Below are positions 7,678-14,698 of a DNA stretch of 32,574 nucleotides, piece by piece; position 1 is the stretch's first letter, and each line of letters begins with the position of its first letter. A program made the position numbers and the translations under genes. The notes below the pieces were generated by a model. It saw only the letters and a program-made list of their open reading frames with translations. It searched no databases and was not told the DNA's origin. The stretch covers positions 1 to 32,574 of the forward strand of contig JAQUKQ010000021.1 in the NCBI GenBank assembly GCA_028718985.1. Reading direction: 5' to 3'. This DNA is from Desulfobulbaceae bacterium (GTDB lineage: Bacteria; Desulfobacterota; Desulfobulbia; Desulfobulbales; VMSU01).

Positions 7678-9510
7678 ATGAAAGACTACGAAACGAAGCA
7701 GTCAATGCACAATGAGGTAGCGCCAAACGGACGCATGAGGGAGGATGGTTTTGATTTAGCCCCGACCAGCGCTAGAGACATTGACGTTGTTGACCATTCG
7801 TTGGATGCGACCAAAGCCTCCCCCCTGACTGCTGCCTTGGTCACCTTTCTTATCTCCGTGCTCAGTTTGATAGCCGCTTCCCCGTTACTCGTTTCAGGGT
7901 GGTATCGATCCCATGAGGGAACCACCATTATTGAACGGGTTATAGCGGTGGCCTACGAGATCAACGGAGGGAACTGGTACCCACGCTGGTTGTCGCTCGG
8001 CTCTTATGGCAAAGGAGAACCTTTCCTTAACTACTATGCGCCAGGATTTTATCTGGCCGCTGGCTATCTCAAGGCACTCGGCTTGCCAATACTGATTGCT
8101 GTCAAAACGACCTGCATCTCTCTCTTCTTCGCCGGTGGCATGGGTATGTACCTCTGGTTGAAGGGGCGATACGGTATTTTCGGGGCGATTATCGCCGCCG
8201 TCTTGTATTTGTTCGCCCCCTACCATTTCGTCAATATATACGTCCGGGGGGCAATGGCCGAATTTGCCGCCCTTGCCTTTTTCCCTTTTCTCTTTTACGG
8301 CATTGATCTCACGTTCTGCGCCAGTAGATTCCGTACCGGAGTGACAGTGACCGGCTTGGCAACGGCTTTCATCATCCTTACCCATAATCTTTCGGCGCTG
8401 ATGATCGCCCCTTTCGCCCTAGCCTATTTCGTAAGAATGGCATTTATTGCCAAGCCAAGCGTTCGACAACTTATTGGTGCTATCAGCGCCCCCATTGCCG
8501 GTGTGGGGATTACAGCCTTTTACTGGCTCCCTGTGCTCCTTGAGCGAGACTACCTTGGAAACTTCAGCAGCAAGATGACCTCAGGCTACTATGACATAGA
8601 AAACAATTTCGTCACCCCGGTCGATTGGGTCGTAACCAAGTGGGGGTTCAAAGGTTCAGTGGAAATTGACCACTTGAGTTACCAGGTCGGAACGGTGCTG
8701 TTCATCTTTTTTGCCGCCGCTTTACTGAAAAGTTCCATGGGCAAAGGCAATGGAGAACGTGGATTCACCTTATTTGTCGCCACCCTTGGGATCTTGGCGC
8801 TTCTTCTGACCACCCACTTCTCATCCCCATTCTATAATTTTATCAGCCCCTTCCGCTTCGTGCAATTCCCTTGGCGATTTCTTGGCGTTGCCGGCTTATT
8901 CTTATCTGCAACCACAGGAATTCTTAGACCAACACCGGGGGCAGTAGGATACCGGACCAAGTTAGGCCTAGGAATTGGGATAACGATTTCACTCTGCATC
9001 CTCTCGTCGGCAGGGCAACGGGTTGTCAGCACAAATCTCACTAATGACTACGACCGGTTCTACCGTGATGCAGCCAATAAAAATGTGCCACTAGGGGCTC
9101 TCACTGTGCTCAACGACTATTTGCCACGGTGGGTCGATAATGAAGAAATCGTCGAAGAACTCCTTACCGATGTGCCGTTTGCGCCAACGACGAGGATTGA
9201 CAAACTGTGGACCGGGGCCTCGCGCATGACATTCTCGGCGGAGAGCCCACAGAACAACAATGTCGTGATTGTTCCCTGGTTTTATTTTCCAGGATTTACT
9301 TTACAGGTGGACCAAAAGAAGTGGGAGGTGAAGCCAGGGATAAATGGTTTTATGACCTTTGAGTTGCCAACCGGAACACACCAGGTTGAACTCACTTTTG
9401 GGACGACCCCAGCCAGGGTGGCGGGCTGGTGCATAAGCGCGATCATATTTTTTGGGATGCTTGCCTGGCGCATTGCACCGATAAATCACTATAAAACAAC
9501 AAGAGGATAA
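7678..9510 (+). CDS. Polytopic membrane protein, GT-C / PTPS-related family
   Basis: 610-residue protein with about 45 polar N-terminal residues and then many hydrophobic helices. The first external loop (RSHEGTTIIERVIAVAYEI ... NWYPRWLSLGSYGKGEPFL ... YYAPGFYL) matches the conserved early loop of the '6-pyruvoyl-tetrahydropterin synthase related' membrane family (PF10131), a GT-C-like group thought to use lipid-linked sugars. The usual acidic residue there would be Glu in SHEG. The C-terminal 130 residues form a soluble region (VVIVPWFYFPGFTLQVDQKKWEV) as in YfhO-like proteins. Start is uncertain: ATG 7678 has no RBS and abuts a transposase stub; ATG 7705 and 7735 are alternatives. It is followed after 6 bases by the next gene, so the two are probably co-transcribed. 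Substrate unknown. Confidence 0.7.
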   Translation: MKDYETKQSMHNEVAPNGRMREDGFDLAPTSARDIDVVDHSLDATKASPLTAALVTFLISVLSLIAASPLLVSGWYRSHEGTTIIERVIAVAYEINGGNWYPRWLSLGSYGKGEPFLNYYAPGFYLAAGYLKALGLPILIAVKTTCISLFFAGGMGMYLWLKGRYGIFGAIIAAVLYLFAPYHFVNIYVRGAMAEFAALAFFPFLFYGIDLTFCASRFRTGVTVTGLATAFIILTHNLSALMIAPFALAYFVRMAFIAKPSVRQLIGAISAPIAGVGITAFYWLPVLLERDYLGNFSSKMTSGYYDIENNFVTPVDWVVTKWGFKGSVEIDHLSYQVGTVLFIFFAAALLKSSMGKGNGERGFTLFVATLGILALLLTTHFSSPFYNFISPFRFVQFPWRFLGVAGLFLSATTGILRPTPGAVGYRTKLGLGIGITISLCILSSAGQRVVSTNLTNDYDRFYRDAANKNVPLGALTVLNDYLPRWVDNEEIVEELLTDVPFAPTTRIDKLWTGASRMTFSAESPQNNNVVIVPWFYFPGFTLQVDQKKWEVKPGINGFMTFELPTGTHQVELTFGTTPARVAGWCISAIIFFGMLAWRIAPINHYKTTRG

Positions 9511-9516
9511 CAGTCC

Positions 9517-11313
9517 TTGTTAAGTAAACCCACGCAACACAATGGAGGCAAGAGATGGCTATGTTTTTTCTGTTTTGCCTCGTCCGTTCTCCTCTATGCC
9601 CTCACGCTGACCAATGATTTTGTCTGGGATGACCACTTCGTTATCCCGGGCAATATTTTTTACGAGGATTTCGGCAAGCTGTTAAAAGCTTTTACAACAT
9701 CAGTGTGGGGATTTTCGGACAAATACAACCCCGGTAATGCCAACTATCGTCCAATGATGCATGTGGTAAATTTTATTTCCCACGGACTATTCGGGCTCAC
9801 GCCCTGGGGATGGCATTTAACAAATATTCTCTTCCATTCAGCCAATACAGTTCTCGTCTTTTTGATTGCCTGCCACTTTGAGGAACGTACACCCTCCGCT
9901 ACCCATACAGGCTTATCATTCTCGGCCCCAGTGTTCACGGCTTTGTTCTTTGCTGCGCATCCAATTAACAGCGAGGCTGTCTGTTGGATATCCTGCATTC
10001 CAGAACTAGGATACAGCTTATTTCTCCTCCTCTCCTTCTATCTCTATATTCAAAACGATGGTAACCAGCAAAAACTTACCCTGACGTCAGTGTGTTGTTA
10101 TCTGATCGCAACACTTTTCAAGGAAACAGCTCTTATTCTTCCTGGGCTATTACTATATTACGATTTCACAAAGAATAGAATTAAAACCATAAAACTTATG
10201 ACATACCTATCGTATATTGGTGCAACAATTTTATACTTTCTCATTAGAAAACATGCAATCCATAGCAGTACATATATAGTATCAGGAAATACTTACCAAA
10301 AGATTCTCACTATCATTAAGACTTTTGCTGTCTACCTAAACAAGTTGGTTATCCCAATTAAACTTACGCCATTCTGGATTATTGATTTTGTCAATTCCAT
10401 AAAAGATATTAGTTTCATTATCAGCCTGATTACAGTGGCATGCTTTTTAATATTATTCGTCAAATCGAACCATATCAACTTAAATGTCAAAATCTACTTA
10501 TCAATGATATTTTTACCGATTATTCCAACTTTTTTTCTCATTTATAACTTTCGAAGTGGTTCTTTCATGAACCCTTTAGCTGAAAGGTACCTATATTTAC
10601 CATCTGTTGGATTTTCGCTATTATCAGTCAGTTGCATCAAGTCATCAATAGATTTGCTCCCGAACTCGGCAAATCGGAAAAAAATATTTTTTGCTATTTG
10701 CACTGCAATTTTGTGTTGTTATTCCTTCATCACAATGAATCGAATAAAAGTATGGGACAACGATATAACCTTGTGGCAAACTACTGCTACTGATTTTCCT
10801 GAAAACTATGCGGCAAACTTACAACTAGGAGAAGAGTACTACAACAGACAACAATACGATATTGCAGAACGCTTTTTCATTAAAGGCAAAAAATTAAATT
10901 ATGACGTATACCGAAACAACTTCAATCAGCTTGGACTCATTTACTACAGGCAACAAAGACTTAATGAAGCTGAGGGTGAATTTTCAGAAGAAATTGAAAG
11001 ATATCCGCGAGACTTCTCAGCTCTTTACAACATGGCCCATGTGAAAATTAATCAAGGTTCTCTTCAAGAAGCATTGCCGTTCCTTGACAGAGCACTTGAG
11101 AGTGCCCAAAACGACAGAAAACCACAAGTATTGAACGCGATCACCGACGTCTTTTTCAAGCTTGGGAAATATTGTGAAGCGGAACAATCGCTCATGCACT
11201 CCTTGCAATTAGATCCTAGCAATACGGAAACCTTGAAAAATTTACGCTACATCAAAAAATTCACCCAAGATACAGACGGGAAGTGTCAAAAGTCAGGTGG
11301 AAGTAGGAAATAG
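9517..11313 (+). CDS. Membrane glycosyltransferase-like protein with C-terminal TPRs (TMTC/GT-C type)
   Basis: 598 residues. TTG 9517 is used because GAGGA at 9503-9507, inside the end of the previous gene, is at the right spacing. First loop TLTNDFVWDDHFVI carries the Asp-Asp pair typical of GT-C enzymes; then YRPMMHVVNFISHGLFGLTPWGWHLTNILFHSAN and FFAAHPINSEAVCWISCIPEL are hallmarks of the TMTC/DUF1736 protein family (O-mannosyltransferase relatives). About 8-10 TM helices run to near residue 410. Three to four TPR units follow (from NYAANLQLGEEYYNRQQYD to the end). The part from about 10080 on is much richer in A/T than the first 500 bases. Probably modifies exported proteins or cell-surface glycans from a lipid-linked donor; the substrate cannot be told. 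Confidence 0.75.
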   Translation: MLSKPTQHNGGKRWLCFFCFASSVLLYALTLTNDFVWDDHFVIPGNIFYEDFGKLLKAFTTSVWGFSDKYNPGNANYRPMMHVVNFISHGLFGLTPWGWHLTNILFHSANTVLVFLIACHFEERTPSATHTGLSFSAPVFTALFFAAHPINSEAVCWISCIPELGYSLFLLLSFYLYIQNDGNQQKLTLTSVCCYLIATLFKETALILPGLLLYYDFTKNRIKTIKLMTYLSYIGATILYFLIRKHAIHSSTYIVSGNTYQKILTIIKTFAVYLNKLVIPIKLTPFWIIDFVNSIKDISFIISLITVACFLILFVKSNHINLNVKIYLSMIFLPIIPTFFLIYNFRSGSFMNPLAERYLYLPSVGFSLLSVSCIKSSIDLLPNSANRKKIFFAICTAILCCYSFITMNRIKVWDNDITLWQTTATDFPENYAANLQLGEEYYNRQQYDIAERFFIKGKKLNYDVYRNNFNQLGLIYYRQQRLNEAEGEFSEEIERYPRDFSALYNMAHVKINQGSLQEALPFLDRALESAQNDRKPQVLNAITDVFFKLGKYCEAEQSLMHSLQLDPSNTETLKNLRYIKKFTQDTDGKCQKSGGSRK

Positions 11314-11422
11314 TCTCGAATCTTTAGCCGTGCAGCATCCGTCAGTTTTCAACTGGGTAAGAAACGGGGGACTTAGATCTTCACTCCGCCACCTATCCCT
11401 CATTGGGTCATGCGGCCACCTG

Positions 11423-13609
11423 TCAGCAGGCTGAGATAAGCTTCAAGAAAGAAGCCTCCTCCAGTGGACGATGGTAGTAATATCCTTGGATAAACTGGCA
11501 GCCTAATGGCGCTAGGAAGGCCACCTGCTCAGCCGTCTCTACTCCCTCCACGACTACTTTTAGCCCAAGTTTTTCGGACAAGGCGAAGATCGCCTCGACA
11601 ATGGCTCGATCACTGGAACTGGTGGTTACATCATTCACAAATGATCGATCAACCTTCAACCGGTTAAGAGGAAAGCGCGACAGATAACTCAACGAAGAGT
11701 AGCCGGTTCCGAAGTCGTCAATAGCAATGGAGATTCCTCGCTGTCGGATCTTGGCGAGAACATTCACCACTTGCTCAGGATCTTCCATCAAGGAACTTTC
11801 AGTTAATTCCACTTCTAAGTAGCGGGTATCGACACCGACCAAATCGACAACCGAAAACAGGAAATCCAAGAACGTGTGCTGACCAAACTGCCGGGCCGAG
11901 ACATTAACCGAAATCTTGACAGGGGGCAGTCCCGAATCGGCCCAGAATTTAAGCTTGCGACACGCCTCCTTGACTACCCAGTCGCCAATGGCGAGGATCA
12001 AGCCACTCTCTTCCGCCACAGGGATGAATTCACTAGGCATGATCATCTTCCCTGAACTATCCCGCCAACGAATCAGACACTCAGCGCCTGACACCTGATT
12101 GCTGATGATATCCATCACCGGCTGAAACACGAGAAAGAACTCGTCATGATCCAAGGCGTAGCGGATCTTGGCGTCCATCTCCATCCGAGCATAGGCCCTG
12201 CTGTTCATCTCCGGGGTATAAAAGCAATATTTGTTGCGTCCTGACTCTTTAGCGGCATACATCGCCAAATCAGCATTCTTGAGGAGCGTCTCGCAGTCGT
12301 TGCCATCCGAGGGGAAACTGGCAATGCCGATGCTGCCCCCTGAAAAGACTTGCCGGTCGGCAAGGGTGAAAGGCAAAGAGAGTTTTTTGAGCAATTTTTC
12401 CGCCAGCTGGGAAATGCCGACCTCCGACTCCTTACCACAGAAGACAAGGAAGACAAATTCGTCCCCACCAAGCCGGGCAATGGTGTCGCATTTCCTCCGG
12501 TCTTGAGAAAGCCGTTTCCCTACCTCGATGAGCAGTTGATCGCCGTGGGCATGCCCTAACGTATCGTTCACGTGCTTGAATCGATCCAAATCCAAAAAGA
12601 GCAGTGCGACACTAGTCCCTTCTCGACTGGCCCGGGCCAAATGCTGCGCCAGGCGCTCCAGCAAAAGAAATCGATTCGGCAACTCAGTCAGGTGATCGTA
12701 ATAGGCCAAGCGGTGGATCTGCTCCTCAGTACGTTTGCGCTCGGTAATATCTTCAATAAGTACAGCAAAGGTCGAAGGTGACGGGACGAAAAGGTTGACA
12801 GCGAAATGTCTGTCGGCAGCCTTGTCCTCCTGCTCAAAGTTCAAGGTTGCGTTAGTACTCATCAAGGAAAGAATGTCCGCGCGGTAGTCGAGCAAAATGC
12901 CATTCAGGAGTGAGCTCCCCTTGCTGCCAATCAGTTCGTCAAGTGATTTTTCGATGATCAGCTCAAAGGCGGGGTTGGCATCAAGGAGCAGAAAGTCCTC
13001 AATTCCTCCACCCGCATCGTAAACAGGTTCGAAGAGGGCGAGCCCCTCCCGCATCGAGGCATATAGAGAGCGGTAGCGGATTTCGCTTTGCGACAATGCG
13101 CCGTAGGCATTACGTACTGCCCGCAAAGGGATGAGGCGCAGGACAACAAAGATCATTCCTCCTAAGATCGAGGACAGGAAGGCAACAATTATGGTTCGCT
13201 GGACAACTTTACGGAGAGAACGGTCAAGTTGAACACTCGCCACCACGCTGCCGGCATCATAGATCTTATGTGTCTTAGTGACGACGGGCCATGGAACCTC
13301 TTCTACGGCTTCGGCGACCAGCCCACCCTTATTATCGGTGACTCTCCTGGTCTCATCGACGTCAGGCTGATCGCGGCGATGGAGGATCTCAGATACCCGG
13401 ATCTCCTCGAAGTTCCAGGTTTTCGGATTGGTAGCCACGATCCCTGAAATCGAACTGGCTACCAATTCGTTTTCTGCGTCCATGTTGCCCAGGATGTAAT
13501 AGCGGGAGACATAAAAATAGCCCGTCGGAACCAGCACGCTAATGGAGAGCGCAATGACCCCGGCAATCAGGGAAGTAACTCGGGAAATTTTAGCGAACTG
13601 GGTTTTCAC
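11423..13609 (-). CDS. Membrane PAS-GGDEF-EAL protein (c-di-GMP synthesis and breakdown)
   Basis: About 728 residues. The frame opens at TTG 13612, but GTG 13609 overlaps the stop of the upstream binding-protein gene as GTGA and is preferred. TM about 12-33, a periplasmic domain of about 100 residues, TM about 137-158, PAS about 175-290 (ending ITERKRTEEQ), GGDEF about 310-465, EAL about 470-720. The cyclase motif LGGDEF is exact, and the inhibitory site RKCD lies five residues before it. In the EAL part the signature is ECL in GAECLIRW, and NVSARQ, ELTESSLM, IDDFGTGYSS, LKVDRSF and EGVET are all kept, so phosphodiesterase activity is plausible. Both activities may therefore be present, switched by the periplasmic input. 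The 109-base gap to the convergent gene ending at 11313 has no clear terminator. Confidence 0.92.
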   Translation of the reverse strand: MKTQFAKISRVTSLIAGVIALSISVLVPTGYFYVSRYYILGNMDAENELVASSISGIVATNPKTWNFEEIRVSEILHRRDQPDVDETRRVTDNKGGLVAEAVEEVPWPVVTKTHKIYDAGSVVASVQLDRSLRKVVQRTIIVAFLSSILGGMIFVVLRLIPLRAVRNAYGALSQSEIRYRSLYASMREGLALFEPVYDAGGGIEDFLLLDANPAFELIIEKSLDELIGSKGSSLLNGILLDYRADILSLMSTNATLNFEQEDKAADRHFAVNLFVPSPSTFAVLIEDITERKRTEEQIHRLAYYDHLTELPNRFLLLERLAQHLARASREGTSVALLFLDLDRFKHVNDTLGHAHGDQLLIEVGKRLSQDRRKCDTIARLGGDEFVFLVFCGKESEVGISQLAEKLLKKLSLPFTLADRQVFSGGSIGIASFPSDGNDCETLLKNADLAMYAAKESGRNKYCFYTPEMNSRAYARMEMDAKIRYALDHDEFFLVFQPVMDIISNQVSGAECLIRWRDSSGKMIMPSEFIPVAEESGLILAIGDWVVKEACRKLKFWADSGLPPVKISVNVSARQFGQHTFLDFLFSVVDLVGVDTRYLEVELTESSLMEDPEQVVNVLAKIRQRGISIAIDDFGTGYSSLSYLSRFPLNRLKVDRSFVNDVTTSSSDRAIVEAIFALSEKLGLKVVVEGVETAEQVAFLAPLGCQFIQGYYYHRPLEEASFLKLISAC

Positions 13610-14457
13610 CAAGGTGATTTTTCCCCAGCCGTGATAGCAACCCCAACAGCCGCGGAGACCTTCCTTCCCTCAAGGGAGTAAATGAAGGCGAGAAACTTTT
13701 TGGCATCATCAGACAACGTCGTTTTATTGGTGACGATATCTAGAGCCTTGGCAAAGGGAAAGCTGCCTTTGGCCAAAGTCTCCGGAGTTGGTTCAACCCC
13801 GTTCAAGCTTAACACATTTAAGGGGAGATGTTCGACGATGACCCCAGTCAGGCCGGAAGCACCCAAAGCCCCAGGAGTCTTGGCGATGGCGTCAATTGCC
13901 TCCGGATCAGTCACGGCGACAATCATCCCCGGCCGAGCCTGAGCACTGGTCATGGCAGAATCCATTTCAGGTGAGAGGTGGCGCAGGAGCTTGGTGTCGG
14001 CGTCTTCCACCGGACGCAGAATAAGGCGGATGAGCTTGCCGTCCGGCCAGTTCGTGGTCTTGCCAGAGAAGATATCAACCAACTCCTGAGTGGTGACCGC
14101 TTTTTTTGAGACACTTTGATTACAGACCAGGGCCAACGGAGTCTGACCGTATTTTTCCATGGTCAGTCCAGCCTTGACCTCGTCTTCCTTCAGCGCTCGG
14201 CTCGAGACAGCAATGTCGATAACCCCAGCCTTCAGGGCCTTGATTGAGCCCGACGAACCTAACGGCTTCTCCATCTCAAATTGAGCCTCCGGATGAGCCT
14301 TGCTGTACGCCTCGATCAACGGCTTCATCATGTGCAGGCCACTACCAGAGCCGTTGATGCGAACAGGATCGGCGGCATGGGCAGGGGCAACCAGCATCAA
14401 GCCTGCGGCAATCATGGTCAAGCCACGGAAAAATTGTTTCTTGATAGGATGTGACAT
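13606..14457 (-). CDS. Periplasmic phosphate-type (PstS-like) binding protein, orphan
   Basis: 283 residues. ATG 14457 follows AAGGAGAAGCGCC, a good RBS. Signal peptide to AHA near residue 28. The mature protein begins VRINGSGSGLHMMKPLIEAYSKAHPE and has EKPLGSSGSIKALKAGVIDIAVSSRALK, the N-terminal lobe of PBP-like proteins related to PstS and similar oxyanion binders, then TTQELVDIFSGKTTNWPDG. No permease or ATPase gene is nearby. The stop codon overlaps the GTG start of the GGDEF-EAL gene, so the two are translated together. That suggests it acts as a ligand sensor presented to the periplasmic domain of the c-di-GMP enzyme, which is inference. Ligand could be phosphate or another anion. Confidence 0.85.
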   Translation of the reverse strand: MSHPIKKQFFRGLTMIAAGLMLVAPAHAADPVRINGSGSGLHMMKPLIEAYSKAHPEAQFEMEKPLGSSGSIKALKAGVIDIAVSSRALKEDEVKAGLTMEKYGQTPLALVCNQSVSKKAVTTQELVDIFSGKTTNWPDGKLIRLILRPVEDADTKLLRHLSPEMDSAMTSAQARPGMIVAVTDPEAIDAIAKTPGALGASGLTGVIVEHLPLNVLSLNGVEPTPETLAKGSFPFAKALDIVTNKTTLSDDAKKFLAFIYSLEGRKVSAAVGVAITAGEKSPW

Positions 14458-14530
14458 GGCGCTTCTCCTTAAGTCGATAGTGAAAGGGGATCAAAAACGT
14501 CAGCCCTGCTTTATGGCTAATGCCGGCCAG

Positions 14531-14601
14531 TATCGACAGGTTACTGTCCCTTGTTGTAGCGATTCGTGGCACTGCCGTCAACGCTAACCTGCCCGTCGAT
14601 A
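14531..14601 (-). repeat. Long imperfect inverted repeat in the leader of the binding-protein gene
   Basis: TATCGACAGGTTA (14531-14543) faces TAACCTGCCCGTCGATA (14585-14601): 13 paired bases interrupted by a 4-base bulge, around a 41-base loop. It lies about 75-145 bases before the ATG at 14457 and would be in the 5' leader. It matches no riboswitch class that I can recognise. It may be an RNA structure or a large operator. Confidence 0.5.
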
Positions 14602-14640
14602 CAAAAAATCCCCGGTCAGAGGAGTTTCTTTATCGGACAT
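14584..14640 (-). CDS. Possible 18-codon leader ORF upstream of the binding-protein gene
   Basis: ATG 14640 preceded by GAGAGGAGACGC, a strong RBS, opens MSDKETPLTGDFLYRRAG and stop TAG. The codons run through a terminator-like hairpin (14603-14623). In the next frame the DNA continues as VSVDGSATNRYNKGQ and stop, so it might also be a frameshifted small gene and not a leader. Low confidence; nothing similar is recognised. Confidence 0.3.
   Translation of the reverse strand: MSDKETPLTGDFLYRRAG
14603..14623 (-). terminator. Weak intrinsic terminator or attenuator hairpin
   Basis: On the - strand TCCTC, loop TGACC, GGGGA, then six T. The stem is only 5 bp with one G-T pair. It is about 75 bases after the stop of the OGT-like gene and upstream of the binding-protein gene, so it could end the former or attenuate read-through into the latter. 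Confidence 0.4.
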
Positions 14641-14698
14641 GCGTCTCCTCTCTTGCCACCTCTTTAGCCTGACGTCACCCGTGGAGAGCAGAGATCAA

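Noticed and set aside
14531-14601. Known riboswitch (c-di-GMP, molybdenum cofactor, fluoride)
   Set aside because: The conserved core bases of these classes were looked for and not found; only an inverted repeat can be supported.
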